Source: an uncultured Prevotella sp. (GTDB taxonomy: Bacteria; Bacteroidota; Bacteroidia; Bacteroidales; Bacteroidaceae). Taken from it: a stretch of 21,980 bases of DNA. The stretch lies in the NCBI GenBank assembly GCA_900540885.1, contig UQHJ01000041.1:1-21980 (forward strand), given 5' to 3'. The translations under genes were made by a program, and so were the position numbers. The notes under the pieces were generated by a model that saw nothing but the letters and a program-made list of their open reading frames with translations, ran no database searches and had not been told where the DNA came from. This document shows, piece after piece, positions 6,851 to 13,686 of this stretch (positions are counted from its first letter, which is position 1; each line of letters starts with the position of its first letter).

Positions 6851-8278
6851 TTATGGTAGCTTAAGTTCCATGCCGATAACAATTGTGTTGGCATCTTTAA
6901 GGTTATTGGCCTTAATAATCTTTTGGGCATAGCTATCGTCACCATAATATTTACGGGCTATGCGGTAGATGTTTTCGCCTTTTCCAACGCAGTGCGTTTT
7001 GGGGCGCTGTGGCGTGGACGTTGTTGTGAGTTGGCTTGGTTTAGTTTGGGCTGGCTGCTGCGTCGGAGCGCTTGCGGGCAAAGTCGTATTGGGAGTCTTA
7101 GATCCGTTGTTGGGCTGACTTTGCTTTTGATTTGCCTTTTGTGCAGTGTCGGCGTGTGCTACATCCGAATCAGACGCGGGACGAGCAACAGGGCCCGGTT
7201 GCACCACTTTCGTGGGTACTGGCACTGGTTGTTCGCTCTTCGTTCTGAATATGTAGTTGTCACACGTGGGGCATAGCATACGATAGTAGCCTGCGAAGTA
7301 ACTTGCCGCCATGAGGGCGAGCATGAGCAGTATGAGTGAGAGCGTTTTCCACCAATTGCGTTTGTGGGGCGATGGCACCTCGTTGTAGGTGTAACCCATT
7401 GTAGCATTCGTTGGAGCACTTTCTACAGTTGTTGTCTTGGGGGCAGTCGTGTTAGTCGCTTGAGTATTACTAATAGGAGTGGGTTCGGTCACAACAATGT
7501 CCTCTCTGTCGCGGCGCTTGTTGGGGATTGCGGCCGTGTTAGTGGCTTCGGTCTGCGCCGTGGGGGAGGGGGCTTTTGCTTTATTGCCGTCAGTTACAGA
7601 GGTGGTCGGTGTAATGTTGGGTTCAGTAGTCGAAGGTTCCTTGTTGAGAGTAGCCGAAGCGACTTCTTCTTGTTGCGTGGGACTGGGGGCTTGGTCTGTA
7701 ATGATTTCGATAGGCGTTTCGTCGCTGAGGCTTTCGTTATCGATTGGTTCGTCAGCATCGTCAGTTGCTTGCTCAACGTCCTCTGTCTCGCCGTTATCGT
7801 TGCTTGCATTGTCCGTGTCGCCGCCACTTTCTAGCTCTTCTACTTCGGTGGTTTCAACCTCGTCGGTTGAAGGGGTTGCTTGGTTCTCTTCTATCTCTTC
7901 GTCTGCCTCTTCTTCCATTTCTTCGTCAATCACTTCAAACTCCTTGGTGTCAGTGTCGTCGTTGAGGTCGACAGCTTCGAAGTGGGCAAAGGGACGATTG
8001 ACCAGCTCCTTCATCGTAGAGTCGGGCGTGAACGACACCTTCGTGTGACCGCTAATTTGGAAGCGTTCGCCTGTATTGATGTTGACGCTTTCGCGTTCGC
8101 TTACGGCTACGAGTTTGAACGTGCCAAACCCTTTGATTTTGACAAACTTATCGGTCTGTAGTCCTTGCTCAATGATGTCGAAAAAAGAGCGCGCAAAGGC
8201 ATCGGCCGCCTTGCGGTCGATGTCTTCGCGTTGTGCTAAGATTTCAGCGAAGTCTTGTAAACTTAACTTTTTCTTCAT
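6851..8278 (-). CDS. HU-domain / transmembrane / LysM fusion protein
   Basis: Predicted 475-residue protein with three parts. Residues about 1-95 are an HU/IHF DNA-binding domain (SLQDFAEILAQREDIDRKAA, then VKIKGFGTFKLVAV and the arm VNINTGERFQISGHTKVSF). An acidic, then Thr/Pro/Ala-rich linker (about 100-300) leads to basic KRNWWK (W309-W310) and one membrane helix (about 311-333). After it come a CPTC pair, a second Pro/Gln/Thr-rich linker and a C-terminal LysM domain (about 428-475, GKGENIYRIARKYYGD). Positive residues before the helix predict HU in the cytoplasm and LysM in the periplasm, where LysM usually binds peptidoglycan. Tethering of DNA to the wall is inference from this order. 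The start ATG directly follows the stop of the upstream HU gene; AGGAG lies about 11 bases before it. Confidence 0.9.
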   Translation of the reverse strand: MKKKLSLQDFAEILAQREDIDRKAADAFARSFFDIIEQGLQTDKFVKIKGFGTFKLVAVSERESVNINTGERFQISGHTKVSFTPDSTMKELVNRPFAHFEAVDLNDDTDTKEFEVIDEEMEEEADEEIEENQATPSTDEVETTEVEELESGGDTDNASNDNGETEDVEQATDDADEPIDNESLSDETPIEIITDQAPSPTQQEEVASATLNKEPSTTEPNITPTTSVTDGNKAKAPSPTAQTEATNTAAIPNKRRDREDIVVTEPTPISNTQATNTTAPKTTTVESAPTNATMGYTYNEVPSPHKRNWWKTLSLILLMLALMAASYFAGYYRMLCPTCDNYIFRTKSEQPVPVPTKVVQPGPVARPASDSDVAHADTAQKANQKQSQPNNGSKTPNTTLPASAPTQQPAQTKPSQLTTTSTPQRPKTHCVGKGENIYRIARKYYGDDSYAQKIIKANNLKDANTIVIGMELKLP

Positions 8279-8551
8279 TTATCTTATTTTCTCCTTTAGC
8301 GTGGTGCTTGGCTTGAAGGCTAACACCAATTTGGGCGGAATGAGTTTGCGTTGTTTCGTGGCGGGATTGACCACTACGCGCTCTAACTTTTTCTTTACCT
8401 CGAATGTGCCAAAGCTCTGTACGGAGAGTTGCGTGTCGTCGTCGAGCTTATCGGCTATGGCAGAGGTGAGCGTATTTACCCACTTTTGCATGGCTTTGGC
8501 CGTGCTACCATTTTGCGTGGCAAGGGCATTGATAAAGTCTTTGTTGTTCAT
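8279..8551 (-). CDS. Small HU-family DNA-binding protein
   Basis: Predicted 90-residue HU/IHF-type protein that binds and bends DNA as a dimer. The helical half (MNNKDFINALATQNGSTAKA to about 45) is followed by VQSFGTFEVKKK, matching the GxGxF turn of the family in relaxed form, and by the DNA-arm region with NPATKQRKLIPP, close to the usual NPxTG. C-terminal VLAFKPSTTLKEKIR is typical. Its stop codon (8279-8281) touches the ATG of the HU-LysM gene, so the two are almost certainly translated from one mRNA and may pair as a heterodimer (inference). Confidence 0.93.
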   Translation of the reverse strand: MNNKDFINALATQNGSTAKAMQKWVNTLTSAIADKLDDDTQLSVQSFGTFEVKKKLERVVVNPATKQRKLIPPKLVLAFKPSTTLKEKIR

Positions 8552-8567
8552 GCTTTTCTTCTTACTG

Positions 8568-8647
8568 GTTGACGGATTAACAAGTAGACATGTTGACGGG
8601 TAAGTTACTTTTGATCATGCTTACTCGTCTACTCGTTAACTCTTCAA
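8568..8647. repeat. Imperfect inverted repeat between rimO and the HU gene
   Basis: Bases 8568-8602 and 8620-8647 form a long imperfect stem built of GTTGA, GATTAAC/GTTAAC, AGTAGAC and GGTAAG blocks; the left arm has about seven extra bases. The leftward transcript would carry it between two genes, without a T tract, so a processing or attenuation role is as likely as termination. Confidence 0.6.
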
Positions 8648-8656
8648 CTAAAAAAA

Positions 8657-10009
8657 TCAACGTACCACTCCAAAGAGGTCGAACTCTTCAGAGTCGGTAA
8701 TCTCGACTTGGTAAAAGTTGCCAATCGTGAGGGGACGCTCGTCAGACTTAGCTATCAGCACTTCGCAGTCCACTTCGGGCGAGTCGGCCTCAGTGCGGCC
8801 AATGTAGTAGTCGCCCTCTTCACGGTCAATGATGACGCGGAGCGTTTCGCCTACTTTCTCTTCAGAGAGTTCAGTGGCGATGTCCTCTTGTAGGAGCATG
8901 AGGCGGTCAAGACGCTTTTGCTTTACGTCTTCGGGCACGTCGTCCGTATAGTGCTCGGCAGCATAGGTGCCTTCCTCTTCGCTATAGGCAAATGCCCCCA
9001 TGCGGTCGAAGCGAGCATCGCGTACGAAGGTCATGAGTTCTTCAAAGTCAGCATCTGTCTCGCCGGGAAAACCTACCATGAGCGTAGTACGAATGGTAAT
9101 GCCTGGCACTTCGCGGCGCATAGCCACAAGGAGGTCAATGGTCTCTTGCTTTGTGATGTGGCGTTGCATGCGGGTGAGCATGTTGTCAGAGATGTGTTGC
9201 AAGGCGATGTCGAGGTAGTTGCACACGTTGTTATTCTCGCGCATAACGCGGAGCAAGTCCATGGGGAAGTGAGTGGGGTAGGCATAATGCAATCGAATCC
9301 ACTCCACGCCAGGAATGTGTGCCATTTGTTCGATGAGCTGTGGCAAGCGTTGCTCGTGATAGAGGTCGATGCCGTAATATGTAAGCTCTTGTGCGATAAT
9401 TTGAAACTCCTTTACGCCTTGCTTCACCAGTTGCTTAACCTCAGTCAAGATGTCGTCCATGGGGCGGCTCTTGTGTTCGCCTGTAATAATAGGTATAGCG
9501 CAGTAGGCGCAGTGGCGATTGCAACCTTCAGATATCTTAATATAAGCGTAGTGGGCGGGAGTCGTAATCGTGCGCTCTGTCTCGCTATTGGTGGTAGAAG
9601 GTTGCGTGAGTGTGTTGTCACCGTCGGCAGCAGCAAGGTCGTTGAGCAACTCTTTCCAATTAAACTTGCCGTAAAACTTGTCTACCTCGGGTATTTCGGC
9701 ACGTAACTCGTCCATGTAGCGTTCTGACAGGCAGCCCATTACGTATACGTGGTTGAGTTCACCATCAGTCTTCAGGTCGCAAAGTTCGATAATCTCGTTG
9801 ATGCTCTCTTCCTTGGCCGATGCAATGAAGCCGCAAGTATTGATGACGGCTATGTCGCCATGTGTCGTTTCGGGGTTGTGATATACCTTTATGTCGTGCT
9901 CTTTAAAGAGGTTGATAAGGCTTTCAGAGTCGACAAGGTTTTTCGAACACCCCATGGTGATGATGTCGACAGTATGCTTGTAAGAGTTGTTTGCTTGATT
10001 GTTGCTCAT
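8657..10009 (-). CDS. rimO: Ribosomal protein S12 methylthiotransferase RimO
   Basis: Predicted 450-residue radical-SAM enzyme that adds a methylthio group to the conserved aspartate of ribosomal protein S12, using two 4Fe-4S clusters. The N-terminal methylthiotransferase domain has cysteines C21 (MGCSKNLVDSE), C59 (NTCGF) and C93 (MGCLSE). The radical-SAM motif CNRHCAYC gives C163, C167 and C170. A C-terminal TRAM domain (about 385-450) ends in DSEEFDLFGVV. The MGCSKNLVDSE signature and lack of MiaB-type sequence favour RimO over MiaB. ATG 10009 was preferred to a TTG at 10057, which would overlap ftsY by 20 bases and add a non-conserved extension. It follows ftsY by 28 bases, an operon-like spacing. 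Confidence 0.95.
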   Translation of the reverse strand: MSNNQANNSYKHTVDIITMGCSKNLVDSESLINLFKEHDIKVYHNPETTHGDIAVINTCGFIASAKEESINEIIELCDLKTDGELNHVYVMGCLSERYMDELRAEIPEVDKFYGKFNWKELLNDLAAADGDNTLTQPSTTNSETERTITTPAHYAYIKISEGCNRHCAYCAIPIITGEHKSRPMDDILTEVKQLVKQGVKEFQIIAQELTYYGIDLYHEQRLPQLIEQMAHIPGVEWIRLHYAYPTHFPMDLLRVMRENNNVCNYLDIALQHISDNMLTRMQRHITKQETIDLLVAMRREVPGITIRTTLMVGFPGETDADFEELMTFVRDARFDRMGAFAYSEEEGTYAAEHYTDDVPEDVKQKRLDRLMLLQEDIATELSEEKVGETLRVIIDREEGDYYIGRTEADSPEVDCEVLIAKSDERPLTIGNFYQVEITDSEEFDLFGVVR

Positions 10010-10037
10010 CTTGTTAGTTTGTTGTGTCGGGCGTGCT

Positions 10038-11003
10038 TTATAGTTCGGTACCTTCAAAGAGGGAGTTGACGAAGTCTTTGCGGTTGAAGGGTTGAAGGTC
10101 GGTCATCTTTTCACCCAGTCCGATGTACTTTACGGGTACTTTGAGTTGGTGAGAGATGCCGATTACTACGCCGCCCTTTGCCGTACCGTCCAGTTTGGTG
10201 ATAGCGAGCGAGGTGACGTCGGTGGCCTTAATGAACTGTTTGGCTTGTTCGTAGGCGTTCTGTCCTGTGCTGCCGTCGAGTACGAGCATAATTTCGTCGG
10301 GGGCAGAGGGCACGACCTTTTGCATTACCTTCTTAATCTTGGTAAGTTCGTTCATCAAGCCAATCTTATTGTGTAGGCGGCCTGCGGTGTCGATAATCAC
10401 TACATCGGCTCCCTGTGCTTTGGCCGAGTTGACAGTGTCGTAAGCTACGCTGGCAGGGTCGCTACCCATTTGTTGTTTGATGACGGGTACTCCTACGCGC
10501 TCGCCCCAAATGACGAGTTGCTCAACGGCTGCGGCACGGAACGTGTCGGCAGCGCCGAGTACGACTTTCAGCCCAGCTTGTTTAAATTGGTAGGCTAACT
10601 TACCAATGGTGGTAGTCTTGCCCACACCATTTACGCCTACGACCATGATCACGTAGGGACGGTGGTCGGTAGGGATTTGAAAGCCTTCGGCATCGTCGTT
10701 ACCGCTTTGGGTGAGTAGGGCACCAATTTCTTCTTTAAGAATGTTGTGCAGTTCGGCTGTGCTGACATACTTGTCGCGTGCTACGCGCTCTTCAATGCGG
10801 TGAATAATGTCGATGGTGGTGTCGGTGCCAACGTCAGAGGTGATGAGAATCTCCTCAAGTTGGTCAAGCACTTCATCGTCCACCTTGCTCTTACCAGCAA
10901 TGGCACGTGTGATCTTGCCGAATATGCTGGTTTTGGTTTTTTCCAGTCCGGCATCGAGAACTTCCTTTTTCTCCTTTTTTGAAAAAATGCTAAATAGACC
11001 CAT
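10038..11003 (-). CDS. ftsY: Signal recognition particle receptor FtsY
   Basis: Predicted 321-residue SRP-receptor GTPase that docks ribosome-nascent-chain-SRP complexes at the inner membrane for co-translational insertion. A short basic N terminus (MGLFSIFSKKEKKE) leads into the helical N domain, then the G domain with P-loop GVNGVGKTTT (from G123), ADTFRAAAVEQL, DTAGR (205-209), TKLDGTAKGG (from T269) and C-terminal GLGEKMTDLQPFN, which distinguish FtsY from Ffh. It lacks the long acidic A domain of the E. coli protein, as is common outside proteobacteria. First gene of the leftward set that continues with rimO and the HU genes. Confidence 0.97.
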   Translation of the reverse strand: MGLFSIFSKKEKKEVLDAGLEKTKTSIFGKITRAIAGKSKVDDEVLDQLEEILITSDVGTDTTIDIIHRIEERVARDKYVSTAELHNILKEEIGALLTQSGNDDAEGFQIPTDHRPYVIMVVGVNGVGKTTTIGKLAYQFKQAGLKVVLGAADTFRAAAVEQLVIWGERVGVPVIKQQMGSDPASVAYDTVNSAKAQGADVVIIDTAGRLHNKIGLMNELTKIKKVMQKVVPSAPDEIMLVLDGSTGQNAYEQAKQFIKATDVTSLAITKLDGTAKGGVVIGISHQLKVPVKYIGLGEKMTDLQPFNRKDFVNSLFEGTEL

Positions 11004-11108
11004 GAGTAAACTTATATTTTATCACCTTCCGAGGGTTGTGACAATCACTTTGTCAGTACAAACAAATACGGAAGAATAATTAGTGGGCTTTGCCCTAAAA
11101 TATTTTTG

Positions 11109-11116
11109 CAAACTTA
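11109..11116 (-). promoter_or_regulatory. Putative -7 box for the ftsY operon
   Basis: On the minus strand TAAGTTTG matches TAnnTTTG, about 105 bases before the ftsY ATG. It lies after the terminator of the zinc-ribbon gene, where a new promoter is needed. No good -33 TTTG is visible. Confidence 0.4.
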
Positions 11117-11187
11117 CGAAAAAAATACTGAAAGATATTTGTTTCAGCAATAGAAATGTAGTGTGTACGCTAATGAAGGATAAAAAT

Positions 11188-11222
11188 AAAAACGGGGCAA
11201 CCGTGAAGTTTGCTCCGTTTTT
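11188..11222 (-). terminator. Terminator of the nif3/zinc-ribbon operon
   Basis: Bases 11188-11200 pair with 11210-11222 (13 bp, one G-T) around a 9-base loop; on the minus strand the stem runs into TTTTTATTTTTATCC. It lies 13 bases after the zinc-ribbon stop codon. Confidence 0.85.
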
Positions 11223-11235
11223 ATGCTTGTTCTTT

Positions 11236-12045
11236 TTATTTAGCCAAGGTGCGGCGTGCGCGACGCTTGGGTTTTTCTTCAGCGGGCTTTTCGATTTTAA
11301 CGCCTGCCAATTCGGGGTCGATCATGATACGGCCGCAGTATTCGCATACGATGATTTTCTTACGTGTGCGAATGTCGAGTTGACGCTGAGGCGGAATCTT
11401 GTTGAAGCAACCACCGCAGGCACCACGCTGAACGTAAACGATGCCCAATCCATTGCGAGAGTTCTTACGAATGCGCTTGAAGGCAGCCAAGAGGCGAGGC
11501 TCGATAGTCTGTTCGATGTTCTTAGCCTTTTCGCGAAGCTTTTCTTCTTCGGCTTTTGTCTCGGCGGTGATGTCGTCGAGTTCAGACTTCTTCATGTCGA
11601 GGTCGGCACGGCGTTCCTCTAATTGGCGCTTAGCAGCTTCGATGTCGTTTTTGCGAGCATCGATAGCGCGTTGTGCTTCGCCAATCTTCTTGTTCTGCAA
11701 TTCAACTTCAAGGCTTTGGAATTCGATTTCCTTTGAGAGCATATCGTATTCGCGGTTGTTCTTAACGTCGTTGAGTTGCTGCTTGTAACGTTCGATAGCG
11801 CCGTTAGCCTCGTTGATTTTTGCCTTTTTGTTGGCAATGTCGGTGTGAAGACCTTCCAATTCTTCGTTGAACTTAGCGATACGGTGGGTAAGACCTTCGA
11901 TCTCGTCTTCAAGGTCTTGCACTTCGAGGGGGAGTTCACCGCGGAGCGTCTTGATACGGTCTACTTCAGAGAGTGTGGTCTGTAGTTGGTAGAGGTTCTT
12001 CAACTTCTGTTCTACAGACATGTCTGCTACGTCTTTTTTTGCCAT
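11236..12045 (-). CDS. Coiled-coil protein with C4 zinc ribbon
   Basis: Predicted 269-residue protein of the zf-RING_7/DUF164 family. Residues about 10-190 are almost continuous heptad-rich coiled coil (for example VQDLEDEIEGLTHRIAKFNE). A C-terminal zinc ribbon has four cysteines, CGGC at 210/213 and CEYC at 234/237, followed by a very basic tail (KPKRRARRTLAK). The family is widespread; members have been linked to cell division or to secretion-system chaperoning in different bacteria, but the role here is not shown. It is encoded directly after the Nif3-family gene, a pairing I recall as common in Bacteroidetes. The basic tail suggests nucleic-acid contact (inference). Confidence 0.88.
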   Translation of the reverse strand: MAKKDVADMSVEQKLKNLYQLQTTLSEVDRIKTLRGELPLEVQDLEDEIEGLTHRIAKFNEELEGLHTDIANKKAKINEANGAIERYKQQLNDVKNNREYDMLSKEIEFQSLEVELQNKKIGEAQRAIDARKNDIEAAKRQLEERRADLDMKKSELDDITAETKAEEEKLREKAKNIEQTIEPRLLAAFKRIRKNSRNGLGIVYVQRGACGGCFNKIPPQRQLDIRTRKKIIVCEYCGRIMIDPELAGVKIEKPAEEKPKRRARRTLAK

Positions 12046-12055
12046 GATATGGTGA

Positions 12056-12207
12056 GTTTAATAAGTTTAATAAGTGGAAAGTTTAATGGGTTTAATAAGT
12101 TTAGGGAGTTTAATAGGTTTTTGGTGAAGTATTTTTATCGCGTGTTAGGAAGCACACGTTATGTGGGCGAGTTTATAGCCCATAAAACTCACAAACTTAT
12201 CAAACTC
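12056..12207. repeat. 9-bp-period GTTTAATAA repeats with inverted partner
   Basis: GTTTAAT-type units begin at 12056, 12065, 12081, 12090, 12099 and 12108. The reverse complement, with the same 9-bp spacing, occupies about 12185-12207, allowing a long imperfect stem. A small stem (CGTGT/ACACG) sits between them at 12141-12158. The right arm lies inside the 3' end of the Nif3-family gene and encodes its last residues (KSLISL). It fills the gap between the two genes of this operon. Confidence 0.7.
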
Positions 12208-12980
12208 TTTATTGGGTTCGTGTTGACTTGTGTCTTTACAATGTGTAAGTCTGGCTGTGCTTGCATGAGAATGCGTTCGAGCAATTGAATGGTAAACTGT
12301 TCGCTTTGATAATGCCCCATTACGCCAATCAAGAGGTCATTTTCGTGACCAAAGTAGCGGTGGTAACTCATCTCGCCTGTTAGGAAAGCGTCTGCCTGTT
12401 GGCTGATAGCTTCGTCGAGTAAGAAATCACCTGCTCCACCACAGAGGGCTACGCGCTTAATGCTTTGCTTGGTTGTGCTATTACTGTTGAGACATTCGAT
12501 ATGGAACGTTTGTTTAACGTGTGTCAAGAATGCCTCTGTGGGGATAGCTTCTGAGAGTTCACCTATAATACCGCTACCGCCTTCTTGACCTTTGAGGGGG
12601 GCGAGAAAGCGAACGTCTTGTAGTGCTAACTTTTCAGCTATCATGTAGTTTACACCGCCTTGGGCATTATCCAAATTGGTATGAGCTGAATAGATAGCAA
12701 TGCCCTTTTGTATGGCCATTACTACGCAGCGTTCCACTTGCGTTTGTAGGGTGACGTGGCGCAGCGGACGGAATAGTAAAGGGTGGTGCGACACAATGAG
12801 GTTGCACCCCAACTGTTCTGCCTCGGTTATTACCTCCTCGGTTACGTCAAGACACAATAAGACCCCTGACACATTTTCGCCCGCTGTTAATCCAATCTGC
12901 AAGCCTGCATTATCATAGCTTTCTTGCAGCGGCAGTGGCGCGAACCGTTCAAGGGTCTCAGCGACTTCCTTTATCTTCAT
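12189..12980 (-). CDS. Nif3-like dinuclear metal-centre protein
   Basis: Predicted 263-residue member of the NIF3/YbgI family, hexameric proteins with a two-metal site; proposed hydrolase or GTP-cyclohydrolase-like activities are not settled. Metal ligands are visible: H65-H66 in SHHP, D104 in TNLD, and H223 and E227 in GHYQSE. The length matches the short form without the inserted PII-like domain of longer relatives. ATG 12980 begins MKIKEVAETLERF, the usual family start; an upstream in-frame start at 13031 would read through the promoter. The C-terminal residues KSLISL are encoded within the 9-bp repeat tract, so the end may have been altered by repeat expansion. Probable operon with the zinc-ribbon gene downstream. 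Confidence 0.92.
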   Translation of the reverse strand: MKIKEVAETLERFAPLPLQESYDNAGLQIGLTAGENVSGVLLCLDVTEEVITEAEQLGCNLIVSHHPLLFRPLRHVTLQTQVERCVVMAIQKGIAIYSAHTNLDNAQGGVNYMIAEKLALQDVRFLAPLKGQEGGSGIIGELSEAIPTEAFLTHVKQTFHIECLNSNSTTKQSIKRVALCGGAGDFLLDEAISQQADAFLTGEMSYHRYFGHENDLLIGVMGHYQSEQFTIQLLERILMQAQPDLHIVKTQVNTNPIKSLISL

Positions 12981-13321
12981 AAGTGAGTATATGATGATAT
13001 GTTTTATGTATATTTCGCTGCGAAGATACAAAGTTTTTTTGAATATAAAGGAATGTTGCAGCGCTTTAATGCGATTCTCTTAATTTTTGACCTTATGATA
13101 GTGTAATTGTGCTTAGATGAATATATGGTGGTTAAAATCATTAAAACTTCTGATAATTAACTAGTTATGTACCAACGTGAGATGTGTAAATAGTGCGTAG
13201 ATAAAAAATGGAAGTTAATGATATTTAAATTAAGACCCTAAAATCTTTAATAATAGGATAAAGCAAAAATAACCGATACAAAAAATATCGCACACTATTT
13301 TCACAACAAAACAAACGACAA
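12981..13321. other. AT-rich intergenic stretch, divergent region
   Basis: Between the Nif3-family start and element B there is only AT-rich sequence without a credible gene. The Nif3 promoter (13021-13028) is the one recognisable signal. Confidence 0.6.
13021..13028 (-). promoter_or_regulatory. Putative -7 box for the nif3 operon
   Basis: On the minus strand TATCTTCG, a common variant of TAnnTTTG, stands 40 bases before the ATG at 12980. The -33 region is weak. Confidence 0.45.
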
Positions 13322-13384
13322 TGAAGTCGTCTAAACTTTTATGAAGTTCAAGATTTGCCTTTATTTTTGAATCGATTTTTGTAT

Positions 13385-13452
13385 AAGATAGGCTGCACCT
13401 CAGCAAAAATCTCAAGCAAGCTTGGCTTTTTGCATTCGGTTTGCACTATCTT
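13385..13452. repeat. AAGATAG/CTATCTT dispersed repeat, diverged copy
   Basis: Begins AAGATAGGCT and ends TTGCACTATCTT, with a central CAAGC-AAGCTTG palindrome and TGCATTCGG. It is recognisably the same element as the two copies at 17019-17169 but diverged internally. Confidence 0.75.
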
Positions 13453-13457
13453 TGGCA

Positions 13458-13495
13458 TTGAAGAGGGAGTGTAGCGAGCTACACGACCGATGAAA
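13458..13495. repeat. 38-bp core shared with element A
   Basis: Matches the reverse complement of 6741-6778 at 34 of 38 positions. Contains a 6-bp stem, 13469-13474 with 13479-13484, around CGAG. Confidence 0.85.
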
Positions 13496-13575
13496 GGCCA
13501 AAAAGCGGTCAAAAAGAAAGGTAAAGATTGAATTTAGAAGAGATAAAAGTTTAAATATAATCTTCGTCAGAAAAG

Positions 13576-13607
13576 TTTAGACGACTTCAATATTTTTTGT
13601 AACTTTG
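13576..13607 (+). promoter_or_regulatory. Putative fabD promoter
   Basis: TAACTTTG (13600-13607) fits TAnnTTTG and TTTAG (13576-13580) lies 19 bases upstream as a degenerate -33. The -33 falls within the right terminal repeat of element B. The leader would be about 70 bases. Confidence 0.55.
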
Positions 13608-13686
13608 CAGAGCCTTAGAAATAAGAAAAATGCTAAGGAATAACACTGTAATAAGCAAAAACTCAAAAAATAGATATTAATCAATA

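Larger units (their letters stand above)
13322..13589. mobile_element. Composite 268-bp element B with 19-bp terminal inverted repeats
   Basis: Perfect 19-bp inverted ends (13322-13340 and 13571-13589, TGAAGTCGTCTAAACTTTT type) bound a non-coding 230-bp interior. Inside lie a copy of the AAGATAG repeat (13385-13452) and the 38-bp core shared with element A (13458-13495). Sequence next to the left end (AAACTTTTAT... to CCTTT) recurs inverted and diverged at about 13520-13558. No target-site duplication is evident and no transposase is encoded. A MITE-like element is the best description; the right end overlaps the fabD promoter. Confidence 0.6.

Noticed and set aside
7479..8048. 189-residue Ser-rich plus-strand frame opposite the HU-LysM gene
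   Set aside because: Mirror of the acidic Glu/Asp/Thr linker on the other strand; low-complexity and without family features.
8918..9706. 262-residue plus-strand frame opposite rimO
   Set aside because: Antisense to an unambiguous radical-SAM gene; no recognisable domain or start signal.
13230..13415. Short minus-strand frame in the nif3-fabD gap
   Set aside because: Lies across the end of element B and is made of AT-rich, hydrophobic codons by composition; no promoter or start signal.
13313..13598. Target-site duplication around element B
   Set aside because: Bases outside the 19-bp inverted ends do not match on the two sides.
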